Shown: piece after piece, positions 25,483 through 34,421 of the stretch
How the letters are laid out: each line of letters starts with the position of its first letter
Numbering within the stretch: the stretch's first letter is position 1
Origin: Massilia sp. NR 4-1
Lineage (GTDB): Bacteria > Pseudomonadota > Gammaproteobacteria > Burkholderiales > Burkholderiaceae_D
Direction of reading: 5' to 3'
DNA: 64,000 nt
Assembly: GCF_001191005.1 (NCBI RefSeq)
Contig: NZ_CP012201.1
Span: 5,828,001 to 5,892,000 of the forward strand
The notes under the pieces: model-generated
Databases searched by the model: none
What the model was told of the DNA's origin: nothing
The model's input: the letters and a program-made list of their open reading frames with translations, nothing else
Position numbers and translations under genes: made by a program

Positions 25483-26334
25483 ATGCCGGCAGCCAGTCCC
25501 GATACCCGTCTAGTGGCGCCCAGCCTTGCGCTGGCTTCCTGCATCCGCGCCATTGTGCTGCGCAATACCTTGCAGCGTCCGCCAATGGCGGAGCGCGACC
25601 GGCTTAACCATCATCCGGCCACGCCGTTCTGCAGCATCTACTGGCTGTTCGACGGCGATGTGCGGATTCTTGAGCCGGTGCTCGATCCGAGTCCGGTGGC
25701 CGCCGCCGGTTCGGCGATTTTCTGCGGACCGCAGCTGCAGCCCACGGTCAGCTTCAATTCCGGGCCGGTGCACTTCATGACGATCCTGTTTTTTCCCGAC
25801 GCCTGGCATCGGCTGACGGGCATGGATATGAACGATCAGATGAACCGCCTGGCGGATGTGAATGAGGTGCTGGATGCGGACTGGCAGGAACTCTCGCGCC
25901 AGGTACTGGCGGCATCCGGCGACGAGGCGCGCATTGCCCTGATCGAAGCCTTCCTGGAGCCGCGCTGGCGCGCGGCGCGCAGTGGCAGCGGGGATGGCTT
26001 GATGACGGATTGGGTGAACCGTCTAGGCGCCCAGGCTGCCGCCGCTGGCATCGGCCGCAGCATGCGCATGGTGGAGCGCCGCGTGCGCGAATGGGCGGGG
26101 CGTCCCTTGCGCACCCTGCGCCGCATGCGGCGCGCAGAACAGTCTTTTCTGGAAGCGCGCAGCGACTTCCTGGAGGGGCGGGTATCGCTCAGCGACGTGG
26201 CGGCGCGCGGCGGTTACGCCGACCAGGCGCATATGAGCCGCGAGGCGCGCGAGATTACCGGCATCAGCCCCAGCGAGCTGCTGCGCCGCATCCGCGAGGA
26301 AGAAAGCTACTGGATGTACCGCATCTGGTCCTAA
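25483..26334 (+). CDS. AraC family transcriptional regulator, divergent from the P450
   Basis: 283-residue regulator. The N-terminal ~170 residues have no clear family label. The C-terminal ~95 form an AraC/XylS double HTH (FLEARSDFLEGRVSLSDVAARGGYADQAHMSREAREITGISPSELLRR). The ATG at 25483 follows CTGGAGA. It is divergent from the P450 gene with a 127-bp gap, the usual layout for a local activator. Its stop overlaps the convergent histidine kinase stop by 3-4 nt. Confidence 0.9.
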   Translation: MPAASPDTRLVAPSLALASCIRAIVLRNTLQRPPMAERDRLNHHPATPFCSIYWLFDGDVRILEPVLDPSPVAAAGSAIFCGPQLQPTVSFNSGPVHFMTILFFPDAWHRLTGMDMNDQMNRLADVNEVLDADWQELSRQVLAASGDEARIALIEAFLEPRWRAARSGSGDGLMTDWVNRLGAQAAAAGIGRSMRMVERRVREWAGRPLRTLRRMRRAEQSFLEARSDFLEGRVSLSDVAARGGYADQAHMSREAREITGISPSELLRRIREEESYWMYRIWS

Positions 26335-27704
26335 GCGGCTTGCAGCACGCTGAATTCGACCATGACCGTCAAGCCCTGACCCTGCAAGCCATCGGTCAAG
26401 GTGATGGTGGCGCCGTTGCGCGCCGCGGCCTGGCGCGCGATGGCCAGTCCCAGGCCGCTGCCCGGCTGCTGCTGGCCCGGCAGGCGGAAGAAGCGCTCGA
26501 ACACCTTGTCGCGCAGGGATGCAGGTATGCCCGCTCCCTGGTCGCTGACGGTCAGGCGGATATGCTGCCCATCGTTCTGCAAGCTGAGCGTAACGCGCGC
26601 CTTGTCGGGTGAGTACTTGATGGCGTTGTCGATGATATTGTCCAGCAGCGAGGCTGCCGATTCGCGGTGCAGCATCAAGGGACAAGGCATGCTGGCATCG
26701 AGTTCGATCTCGATGCCGCGCTGCATCGCGACCGGTGCGGCCTGGGCCAGCCGGTCGCGCAGGAAGCGGGCCAGGTCCATTTCCAGCATGCTGCCGTCTT
26801 CCTGGTCGCTGCGGGCGCGCTCCAGCGCCAGGAGCTGGTGCACGGTATGCGTGGCGCGTGCCACGCCCTGGCGCAGCCCGGCGTCGGCCTCCTGCAGGCG
26901 CTGTAAGTCCTCCTGCCGGTTCAGCAGGAGGTGGGCGTTGAGCTGGATCACGGACAGCGGCGTTTTCAGCTCGTGCGCGGCATCGGTGAGAAATTCCTTG
27001 TCGCGTTCGACACGGGCAATCAGGCGCTCCATCAGGCTGTTGACCGAGGCCACCAGCGGCGACAGCTCGCGATAGGGCGAAGGCGGCAGCGGCGACAGGT
27101 CGCTCGCCGAACGTTCCTCGATGGCGCTGACAATGCGGCTCACCGGCTGCAAACCGCGCCGCACGATGATCCATGCAGGAAGAATCAGGAAGGGCAGGCT
27201 GTAAAGCAGGGGCGCCAGATAGTAGCTGGCGCCCGCGCCGGTAAACAGCCAGCGGCTGTCATGCATGGCGTCGCGCCGCACGGTGATGCCGCTGGCCGGA
27301 TCGCTGGCGCTGAAACTGACCCAGTGATCGCCCAGCGTGCCTGCATTCTGCCGCGGCACCGCCACGCCGGGCGGCAGGTAGTACTTCGATACATGGATGC
27401 GCTGTGTGCCCTGCCAGACTTGCAGCAGCGCCGGGCGCGGCATGCGGTCCATATCCTTGATGGTGGCGCGGCGCAGCTCCTCGATGCTCTCTGCGGCATG
27501 AGCCATTTCATCCGGCTTGCCGGAGAGGACCACCATATTCAGCAGGATCTGTTTGGCCAGCCCCTTGTTTTCGGCATCCGTATTGCGGGCCTGTACCACG
27601 GTATTGTCGTAAATCGCCATGGCGACGATGACCAGCCAGATCGCCAGCATCACCAGCAGCAGGCCGCCCAGCAGGCGCTGGAAGAGGGATTTCGGCGCTT
27701 TCAT
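26331..27704 (-). CDS. QseC/PmrB-type sensor histidine kinase
   Basis: 457-residue inner-membrane sensor kinase. Two membrane helices (~12-32 and ~160-182) bracket a ~125-residue periplasmic sensor. A HAMP-like segment follows, then HisKA with phospho-acceptor His244 (TDAAHELKTPL), and HATPase_c with N, G1 (VSDQGAGIP) and G2 (GSGLGLAI) boxes. Its ATG overlaps the response regulator stop (4 nt), so the pair is translationally coupled. The domain layout and partner point to the QseBC/PmrAB-like group; the signal is unknown. Confidence 0.93.
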   Translation of the reverse strand: MKAPKSLFQRLLGGLLLVMLAIWLVIVAMAIYDNTVVQARNTDAENKGLAKQILLNMVVLSGKPDEMAHAAESIEELRRATIKDMDRMPRPALLQVWQGTQRIHVSKYYLPPGVAVPRQNAGTLGDHWVSFSASDPASGITVRRDAMHDSRWLFTGAGASYYLAPLLYSLPFLILPAWIIVRRGLQPVSRIVSAIEERSASDLSPLPPSPYRELSPLVASVNSLMERLIARVERDKEFLTDAAHELKTPLSVIQLNAHLLLNRQEDLQRLQEADAGLRQGVARATHTVHQLLALERARSDQEDGSMLEMDLARFLRDRLAQAAPVAMQRGIEIELDASMPCPLMLHRESAASLLDNIIDNAIKYSPDKARVTLSLQNDGQHIRLTVSDQGAGIPASLRDKVFERFFRLPGQQQPGSGLGLAIARQAAARNGATITLTDGLQGQGLTVMVEFSVLQAA

Positions 27705-28351
27705 TGCTGGATCATGTAGCCGACGCCGCGCACGGTACGGATGCGGCGTTCGCCGATCTTCTTGCGCAGGTTGGAAATGTGCACGTCGAGCGTCTGGCTC
27801 TCGCTGCAGCTGAGGGCGCGGTCTTCCAGCTCGCCGCGCGTGACCACCCGGTCGGATTTTTGCAGCAGCGCGAGCAGGATGGTGAATTCGGTGCGCGACA
27901 CCGTGACGGCGCGGCCGGCGCAGTTGATCGCCATGCGCTTCTCGTCCAGCTGCAGTTCGCCGCAATGCCAGACGCCGCTGCTGCTGCCGCCCTGCACGCG
28001 GCGCAGCACGGCGCGCAGGCGGGCCAGCAGTTCGGGGATATCGAAGGGCTTGATCAGGTAATCGTCGGCGCCCAGGCCGAAGCCGTTCAAGCGGTCTTCC
28101 AGGCTGTCGCGCGAGGTAATCAGCAGAATGGGCAGCTCCACGCCGCTGGCGCGCGCATGGCGCAGCAGATCGATGCCGTCGCCGTCGGGCAGGCCGAGAT
28201 CGAGCAGCATGGCGTCCGGTTCCGCCTCGGCCAGCAGACGGCGCGCATCGGCCGCCATGCGCACCCATACCACGCCGAAGCCTTCGCCCTGTAGCACGGA
28301 CTGAAGGGCGCGGCCCAATTCCAGATCGTCTTCCACCAGCAGGATTTTCAT
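27701..28351 (-). CDS. OmpR-family response regulator
   Basis: 216-residue response regulator: receiver domain (residues 1-~118, acidic pocket Asp8/Asp9, phospho-acceptor Asp51 in LLDLGLPDGDG, Lys in LIKPFDIPE) and a winged-helix DNA-binding domain (~125-216, SRTEFTILLALLQKSDRVVTRGELEDRAL; VHISNLRKKIG). First gene of the two-component unit, 4-nt overlap with the kinase. It is divergent from the beta-propeller gene at 28487, a plausible target. Confidence 0.95.
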   Translation of the reverse strand: MKILLVEDDLELGRALQSVLQGEGFGVVWVRMAADARRLLAEAEPDAMLLDLGLPDGDGIDLLRHARASGVELPILLITSRDSLEDRLNGFGLGADDYLIKPFDIPELLARLRAVLRRVQGGSSSGVWHCGELQLDEKRMAINCAGRAVTVSRTEFTILLALLQKSDRVVTRGELEDRALSCSESQTLDVHISNLRKKIGERRIRTVRGVGYMIQQ

Positions 28352-28486
28352 GCCGAAGAGTGTAGCAGCCCCTTGCCGCAGCGGCTGAATATTTTCTGAA
28401 TCCATGCTGAAGGAAGCGTGAAGCTTGGCACGGGTATGGCTGCCTAGAATCGGCGTTTCTCTTTTCCCGATTGAAGAAAGGACGCC

Positions 28487-29755
28487 ATGTTTTACTTTCG
28501 AATCCTGCGCTGCCTGGTGCTGGCTGCCTGTTTTGTATTGACGCTGCCTTGCCGTGCCACCGCCCTTCCCGATGTGAGCCGCCTGAAGCTGGATGGACAG
28601 ATCGACTTGCATGCGCAAATTGTCGCCACGCCTGGAATCGCGCAAGGCATCCTCTACGTGGGGGCGGAGGATGGCAACCTGCATGCAATCGATCTGGCCA
28701 GCCGCAAGTTGCTGTGGCTTTTCCACTGCCACGGCGGCATCGCATCCACGCCCGCCGTGGCGGAAGGCAGGGTATATTTCCTGAGCCGTGACGGGCGCTT
28801 TCACGCGCTCGATGCGCAAACCGGCGTACAGCTATGGGAGTTCGCCACCCTGGGTGAACCGGTGTATTCCGCCTTCGGCTTGTACGGCAGCCCAAAGAGT
28901 GCCACGCCAAGCCGCGATGCCTGGGATTTCTACCTGTCCTCGCCGCTGGTGCACGAAGGCAGGGTGTATTTTGGCAGCGGCGACGAACGCCTGTATGCGC
29001 TGGATGCCCGCAGCGGTGCCCTGCAATGGGCCTTCAAGACCGGCGGCATCGTGCATTCCTCACCCGCGCTATCCGGCCGCAGCCTGGTGTTCGGCAGCTG
29101 GGATGGCGCGGTGTACGCCGTCGATGCCGTCAGTGGCAAGCAGCAGTGGCGTTATCAGACGCAGATGGAGCACGGCACCAGCACCATGCTGGGCGTGCAG
29201 GCTTCGCCGCTGATCGACGGCGGCAGTGTCTATATCGGTTCGCGCGACGGCTATTTCTATGCGCTGAACCTGGCCGATGGCCGCATGCTGTGGCGCCACA
29301 ATGTGGGCGGTTCCTGGGTGGTGTCGGGTGCGGCGGTGGATGCGCAGCGTGTCTACTTCGGTACCTCGGATACCAACCGCCTGGTGGCGCTGGAACGTGA
29401 TAGCGGCAAGCCGGTGTATCAGCACGATACCAAGGTGTGGATCTACGCCACGCCTGTGTTGCTGGGCGATGCCATCCTGGGTGCCAGCATGCGCGGCGAA
29501 CTGTTCGCGCTGCACGCAGCCAGCGGCAAGCCGCTCTGGTCGTGGCGCACGCCGGAAAGCCTGGCAGACAGCTACGGCGTGCTGGACGCCAACAGCGGCA
29601 AGCTGAATGAAAAGCGTCTCCTGGCCGGCAGCATGACGAACCATACGGCGCTGGAACATATCAAGCATCTTGGCGCCTTCCTCGCCACGCCGCTATGGCA
29701 TGAGGGGCAGCTTATCGCCGCGACTGCGCACGGCAAGCTGCTGTTCTTCCGTTGA
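28487..29755 (+). CDS. Exported PQQ-like beta-propeller protein
   Basis: 422-residue protein with a signal peptide (residues ~1-27) and repeated PQQ/BamB-type blade motifs (LYVGAEDGNLHAIDLASRKL, VYFGSGDERLYALDARSG, SAVYIGSRDGYFYALNLADG type). These build an 8-bladed propeller. Relatives include BamB and PQQ dehydrogenases, but no enzymatic acidic site is obvious and the protein is shorter than a dehydrogenase. It starts 135 bp from the divergent response-regulator gene. AAGGA precedes the start. A binding or scaffold role is likely. Confidence 0.85.
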   Translation: MFYFRILRCLVLAACFVLTLPCRATALPDVSRLKLDGQIDLHAQIVATPGIAQGILYVGAEDGNLHAIDLASRKLLWLFHCHGGIASTPAVAEGRVYFLSRDGRFHALDAQTGVQLWEFATLGEPVYSAFGLYGSPKSATPSRDAWDFYLSSPLVHEGRVYFGSGDERLYALDARSGALQWAFKTGGIVHSSPALSGRSLVFGSWDGAVYAVDAVSGKQQWRYQTQMEHGTSTMLGVQASPLIDGGSVYIGSRDGYFYALNLADGRMLWRHNVGGSWVVSGAAVDAQRVYFGTSDTNRLVALERDSGKPVYQHDTKVWIYATPVLLGDAILGASMRGELFALHAASGKPLWSWRTPESLADSYGVLDANSGKLNEKRLLAGSMTNHTALEHIKHLGAFLATPLWHEGQLIAATAHGKLLFFR

Positions 29756-29924
29756 CGCTGCCAAGCGATGACAGCATTTCGATACTAGCAATACGATATC
29801 AAATACCGCCTTGCCGGCAAAGGCGTCCCTTGGTTTTGTTGTTCAAATGAAGCTTGCGGCTAGCATGGCGGGGCCAATTGGCGATAACCATGGTCCGCAA
29901 GACCATCTTGGAAGGGATGCTGAC

Positions 29925-31586
29925 ATGATTGTGAAAGCAGTGCGTCTTACTGTCCTGGCGCTGGCCGGGATATTGATATCGTTTTCCCTGCCGGCGGCAG
30001 CGCAAACGCCGGCCACACTGGCCGATTACTGGAGCGGCAACGCGCAATGGGACTTCGTCCGAAAATGGACTACAGCCACAGTGGGCGACAAGCTTGCCAA
30101 TACATCTTCGCGTATCAAGGTGGTCAACGGGAATTGGTATCTGTTCCAACGCGAATTTTCCGGCGGCCAGTGCGCGGTCGGCGGCGCCAACGCGCCGTGG
30201 AAGCTGGGCATCCGCGTCTATAAATCGACGAACCAGGGCGAGACCTGGGCCGCTGCTCCGGAGCTGAGCGTGCAGCCGCTCGCCGGCAGTGACTTCTCCT
30301 GCGAGGCCACCGATGGCGATGCCGTCTATGACGCGGCCAATAACAAATGGCGCATCCTGTTCCAATGCCTGAACGATGCCGGAATCTGGCAAGGCTGCTA
30401 CGCCGAGCGTAGTGGCGCCGATCCCATGGGCGCTTTCGACTACACGTCCGCAGCGCGCAGCCGTGCTGTGATTACGCAGGGTTCGCTATGGCGGCAAATC
30501 TGCGATACGCGTTCGGATGTTTGCTTTGGCAAGAACGTGGTCGATGAAGGCACGTTCAATATCTTCCGCCAGGATGCCTCGGGCTATTTCTGGGTCAGCT
30601 TTCATGGCTTCGACGGGAAGTACGGCTATCGCGGCATCGCCAAGACCACCGACTTCAAGACCTGGATAGCGGGCAATCCCGCCTACGGCGTGCCGGCCGA
30701 CGCCACGCTGAGCGCGCGCGATGGCGCCAATTGGCGCGAGAGCTGGAGTGGCGGCACGATAGGTCCCGGCAACGGCAGCATGCTGGAAGAGGGCGGCTAC
30801 AGCTACGAGCTGACCGAGTTCACCGACCGCAATCTGGCTTGCACCGATAACCAGCGCTGGGACCAAGGCTTGTTCCGCACTTCCAATATCGCCGGCAATC
30901 AGTGGTCGCAACTGCCGCAGGGGAATCCCATCGTCTATTCCAGCCTGGCGCTGGAAAACGGCAAGCCGCGCATCTGCAATCTCGCGTATGGCGATATTTT
31001 CCGCGACACCAGCGTGACGCCGAATGTGATCTACCTGAAGTTCGGGCGCGAAAGCGGCGATCCGCAATACAGCGGCAACTACCTCTATCGCCTGAACAAG
31101 AGCGGCAATATTCTCAAGAACGGCAATCTGTGGATGGCCGATGCCACCGGCTGGCAGCGTTTGCCGAGCGGCGCCGGCACGCCGAACCTGTCGGTCTACC
31201 GCTATCCGGACATGTCGCCCGATGGCACGCAATTCCTGGCCACGAACTGCGGCAGCTTCACGGCTCCTTGCACACCGGGTTCTTCCTTCTTCCAGGACGT
31301 GGATGCCAGCGCCTATGCCGGCCGCAGCTTCAGGTTTGGCGGCAAGTTCGCCACTGCGGGCGGCAATGGCGGCACGCCAAGCCTGGTGGTATTCCAGCTC
31401 GACGCGAATTTTGCCGTGCTGCGTTCGGATACGGTAGCACTGCCGCTGCCCGATGCGACGTATAGGCCTTTCTCCAGCGCGCCGATCCAGATCATGGCCA
31501 ATACCAAGACCTTGCGCTACCAGTTCTATCACGCCGCGAATGGCATCACCTACTTTGCGGCGAATATGTACCTGAACCTGGAATAA
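29925..31586 (+). CDS. Secreted putative beta-propeller (sialidase/GH43-like fold) protein
   Basis: 553-residue exported protein (signal peptide ~1-25, ending AAAQ). The body has many aromatic repeats such as KLGIRVYKSTNQGETWAAAP, reminiscent of Asp-box propellers in sialidases (S-x-D-x-G-x-T-W; here STNQGETW), then a C-terminal ~130-residue beta-rich domain that may bind carbohydrate. Conserved Cys pairs suggest disulfides. No catalytic set could be assigned. The ATG at 29925 follows GGAAGGG and opens the signal peptide; a frame from 29811 adds unlikely residues. Confidence 0.65.
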   Translation: MIVKAVRLTVLALAGILISFSLPAAAQTPATLADYWSGNAQWDFVRKWTTATVGDKLANTSSRIKVVNGNWYLFQREFSGGQCAVGGANAPWKLGIRVYKSTNQGETWAAAPELSVQPLAGSDFSCEATDGDAVYDAANNKWRILFQCLNDAGIWQGCYAERSGADPMGAFDYTSAARSRAVITQGSLWRQICDTRSDVCFGKNVVDEGTFNIFRQDASGYFWVSFHGFDGKYGYRGIAKTTDFKTWIAGNPAYGVPADATLSARDGANWRESWSGGTIGPGNGSMLEEGGYSYELTEFTDRNLACTDNQRWDQGLFRTSNIAGNQWSQLPQGNPIVYSSLALENGKPRICNLAYGDIFRDTSVTPNVIYLKFGRESGDPQYSGNYLYRLNKSGNILKNGNLWMADATGWQRLPSGAGTPNLSVYRYPDMSPDGTQFLATNCGSFTAPCTPGSSFFQDVDASAYAGRSFRFGGKFATAGGNGGTPSLVVFQLDANFAVLRSDTVALPLPDATYRPFSSAPIQIMANTKTLRYQFYHAANGITYFAANMYLNLE

Positions 31587-31601
31587 GCCGATCCCTGCAT
31601 C

Positions 31602-32102
31602 TCATACCCGCCGCAATACGGCGGGTACGATCAGCTTATGCATCGGCGTGACGAAGAACATATACAGGTGGCCCAGCCAGTTATGGATATGCACGATGGT
31701 GGATGCGCTCAGCGTATCGCACCCTTCCGGCCGATGCAGTGACAACTGAACGTTCAGATGCTTATCGTCGTCGCCCAGAATGATTTCGCGCTCGCTTAGA
31801 TAAACGATGGAGAAGATGCCGACCTGGTCGCCAACCCGATAGTCCGTCAGCGGCCTGCTTGCGTCGAAATGGGCGAAGTCGCCGAGGTTCTTCAAACCCA
31901 TATGGCCCACGACCTTGTTCCGCAAGGCCATCATCAGGCTGACCCAGCGCGGCATGCGCGGCAGCATATGCAGGTACAGCTGCAGCGGCGAGCGCGTATC
32001 GGCCAGGGGCAGGGTATAACAGTCGTGGAAATCAGCGCCTGGCAGACGGCGCTTGATTTCGCTGTCGGCAGGGATGGGAGCAGGGAGTATTCTGGCTTGC
32101 AT
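31602..32102 (-). CDS. DUF2867 family protein
   Basis: 166-residue protein matching the DUF2867 pattern (PGADFHDCYTLPL near the N-terminus, MMALRNKVVGHMGLK in the middle, HNWLGHLYMFFVTPMHKLIVPAVLRR at the C-terminus). Members are uncharacterised; some are fused to NAD-binding epimerase-like domains. No signal peptide, but the last ~35 residues are hydrophobic and could contact the membrane. It converges on the propeller gene upstream on the other strand. Confidence 0.8.
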   Translation of the reverse strand: MQARILPAPIPADSEIKRRLPGADFHDCYTLPLADTRSPLQLYLHMLPRMPRWVSLMMALRNKVVGHMGLKNLGDFAHFDASRPLTDYRVGDQVGIFSIVYLSEREIILGDDDKHLNVQLSLHRPEGCDTLSASTIVHIHNWLGHLYMFFVTPMHKLIVPAVLRRV

Positions 32103-32139
32103 GCATACCTCGCTTTCAGGAGCAGCTTAGCAGAAAAGG

Positions 32140-32166
32140 AAAAAGCCGGACGGCAGTCCGGCTTTT
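32140..32166. terminator. Intrinsic terminator after the 670-residue lipoprotein gene
   Basis: Perfect 12-bp stem AAAAAGCCGGAC / GTCCGGCTTTTT with loop GGCA. It can terminate transcription from the minus-strand gene ending at 32186. Confidence 0.9.
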
Positions 32167-32185
32167 TCAATGGTCGCTTCGCCCC

Positions 32186-34198
32186 TTACGGAATCTGGAA
32201 GCGCGCGGCCATGACCTTACCCATGTATTTTTCAATATCGGACTTGCGCTGGAACTGGCCCCACAGCACCAGCTTCGCATTGTCGAAGCCGCGTTCGCTG
32301 GCATCGGCCGAGCCGGTGTTGGTGGAGACGCGCACCCAAGGATTTTTGCGGCTGGTATCCAGCGACCATATCGCATAGTCGCCGGTGACCGTGACGAAGG
32401 CCGATTCCGGCGCGCCGCGGTCGACAGCGATCTTGCGTACATTGCCGCCGGAAGGCGTGTAGCGGATGAACAGGCCGAACCAGGCCGCCGGTTCCATGAA
32501 GTACCAAGTTTTTACCAGGCCGCGCACCTCATCCTGCTGTGCCTTGCTCAAATCCGGATAGACCTTCATGTCCATGGTCGAATTCACCGCGCTTTGGCCA
32601 CCGCGTCCCGTGTACTCGCCGAAGATCTGGTAGTTGAAGTCCTGGCTTGGGTAGATCACGTTGGGCGGTACTGCATAGCTCTGGTTCACCACCAGGAACA
32701 TGCCGTCCACCGGCAGGCTTTCCTGCGGGCCGTTCTGCAGATAGGCTTCGCGCGCCGTTTGCAGTTCATAGAACAGATTGCACTGCATTTTGTAATTGAC
32801 ACCGGTGGCCGGCGTCAGCGGGCAGGAGGCGAAGCGGATGCCGTTTTCCTGATCCAGCGCGTTGTAGTACTCGATCAGCAGGTAGTAGGACAGGATGTTG
32901 ATGTCATCGTAATAGCGCACGAAGTTCTGAATCGAGTTGATGACTTTGGGGCCGAAGAAGACATCCTTGGCCATATCCAGGATGGCCGGTTTCGGGAACT
33001 CGGAGTCGACCACGCTGGCGATCAGGGATGGATTGCCCGCGGTGCCGGCGAGCGTGGCCGAGATCAGGGAGCGCTTGCTGATCAGGTTTTCGATGGCCGT
33101 CTTCAGGCGCTTGCGCTCACTGGCCTGGATGGGCAGCGGCTGCGTGCCGGCGCGGCGCAGGTCCAGCGTGATGTTCTTCACTTCCTCCACGTAGGAGACC
33201 AGGGCCGTGGTCTGCGTCAGCACGCGCTGGGCCAGCTGGCGGCGGGCCAGGTCGTCCAATTTGATGTCGATCTGCTCCAGGCGGCGCAAGGTTTGCTTCA
33301 TGCCGGTCTCGATGACATCCAACTGGCGGCTCATGGTGTCCAGGCGGCGGTTAACGTCGGCCAGCTGGCCCTTGATCTCCTGCAGATCGCGGCTCATCGA
33401 ATCGTCGCTCAGGCCCAGCAGGCTCATGGCCTTGCCGGCCAGTTCGCCGCCGACGGCCCCGATCGCGCCCTTGGCCAGTTCCACGCCCACCGTTTTCACG
33501 ATCGGATTCAGCGCCAGCAGGGGCGGGTATTTGCGCTGCAGCGCGGGATCGGCGGCCAGCTTGTCGACCAGCGCATCGAGCTGCTTATCCAGGCTGATGC
33601 CGCCGGCTTGCGCCTCCTTGAAGGTCTCGCTCACGAAGCGTGAAGGGTTGAACAGGTTCGGATCGACCATGTCCTGCGCCAGGATGCCCTCGTCCAGTCC
33701 CAGATAGGCGGTGACGCGTTTCTCCGCGTCGGCGCGTTTCATCTGCTTATTGCGCACCAGACGGTCCACCAAGGTGCTGCGCACGCCGACGTGGGCGATG
33801 CCGGACAGCGGCGCGCCTTCCAGCGATGCCGACAAGGTGGCGCAGCTCAGGATATTGGCCGCGTCGACACAGGCTTGCTGCTCCACGCGCAGCGCCTTCA
33901 ACGCCTGCTCGGTCAGCGGGATGGTGGTCAGCGCAAAGCTGCCGTTATCGATGGTGGTATCGGCGCCCACTTCGCTGGTGCCGCTCAGGATGCGGACCTT
34001 GGCGCCGGTGACCGGTGCGCCCAGCGTCACCTCGCCGCGCAGCAGCTGCGCCGATTTCGGCTGCTCCACGACAGGTGGCTGTTCGACTGTGCTGGTGCTG
34101 CTGCCGGAGCAGCCCAGCAGGGAAGTGGCGGCCAGTGCGGCCAGCAGCGCGTGCATGCGGCGCGGCTTCGCGGCCACGGTCAGGGAGCGGAGGTGCAT
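32186..34198 (-). CDS. Large lipoprotein with central helical/coiled-coil region, unknown function
   Basis: 670-residue lipoprotein (signal ATSLLGC, Cys30). Three parts can be seen: an N-terminal beta-rich domain (~45-130, VTLGAPVTGAKVRILSGTSE, like a carboxypeptidase-regulatory/Ig fold), a helical middle with a strong coiled coil (~235-320, LQEIKGQLADVNRRLDTM...RRLEQIDIKLDDLARR), and a C-terminal beta domain (~480-670). I do not recognise the family. The coiled coil plus lipid anchor suggests a surface or periplasmic scaffold. Start at 34198 (AAGGAA before ATG). Divergent from an AraC gene. Confidence 0.7.
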   Translation of the reverse strand: MHLRSLTVAAKPRRMHALLAALAATSLLGCSGSSTSTVEQPPVVEQPKSAQLLRGEVTLGAPVTGAKVRILSGTSEVGADTTIDNGSFALTTIPLTEQALKALRVEQQACVDAANILSCATLSASLEGAPLSGIAHVGVRSTLVDRLVRNKQMKRADAEKRVTAYLGLDEGILAQDMVDPNLFNPSRFVSETFKEAQAGGISLDKQLDALVDKLAADPALQRKYPPLLALNPIVKTVGVELAKGAIGAVGGELAGKAMSLLGLSDDSMSRDLQEIKGQLADVNRRLDTMSRQLDVIETGMKQTLRRLEQIDIKLDDLARRQLAQRVLTQTTALVSYVEEVKNITLDLRRAGTQPLPIQASERKRLKTAIENLISKRSLISATLAGTAGNPSLIASVVDSEFPKPAILDMAKDVFFGPKVINSIQNFVRYYDDINILSYYLLIEYYNALDQENGIRFASCPLTPATGVNYKMQCNLFYELQTAREAYLQNGPQESLPVDGMFLVVNQSYAVPPNVIYPSQDFNYQIFGEYTGRGGQSAVNSTMDMKVYPDLSKAQQDEVRGLVKTWYFMEPAAWFGLFIRYTPSGGNVRKIAVDRGAPESAFVTVTGDYAIWSLDTSRKNPWVRVSTNTGSADASERGFDNAKLVLWGQFQRKSDIEKYMGKVMAARFQIP

Positions 34199-34272
34199 TG
34201 TGTTTTCCTTATGGGGTGGAGGCGCCGCGATTATCCCCAAGGCGGAAAACAGGACTTGACCGCATGTCTCAC

Positions 34273-34294
34273 TTTTTGCGAAAAGCCGCAAAAA
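34273..34294. promoter_or_regulatory. Dyad in the lipoprotein/AraC intergenic region
   Basis: TTTTTGCG (34273-34280) and CGCAAAAA (34287-34294), perfect 8-bp arms with a 6-nt centre. It lies between the two divergent genes; either an operator or a hairpin. Confidence 0.5.
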
Positions 34295-34311
34295 ATGTGG
34301 CATTTTTCACT

Positions 34312-34330
34312 GTTAAATTATTAATTTAAC
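34312..34330. promoter_or_regulatory. 19-bp perfect palindrome, putative operator
   Basis: GTTAAATTA-T-TAATTTAAC, 9-bp perfect arms around one base. It lies between the divergent 670-residue lipoprotein and AraC-family genes, in an unusually AT-rich patch. The symmetry suits a dimeric regulator, more like MarR/GntR types than AraC. Confidence 0.55.
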
Positions 34331-34421
34331 TTTACATGGGTCAATTTCTTCACTAAAGTGGCGCACTCCACGCCGCGCCGCGCAAAGGCGCATTCCCGCT
34401 TGTTTTCGCGCTGCTCGCACC

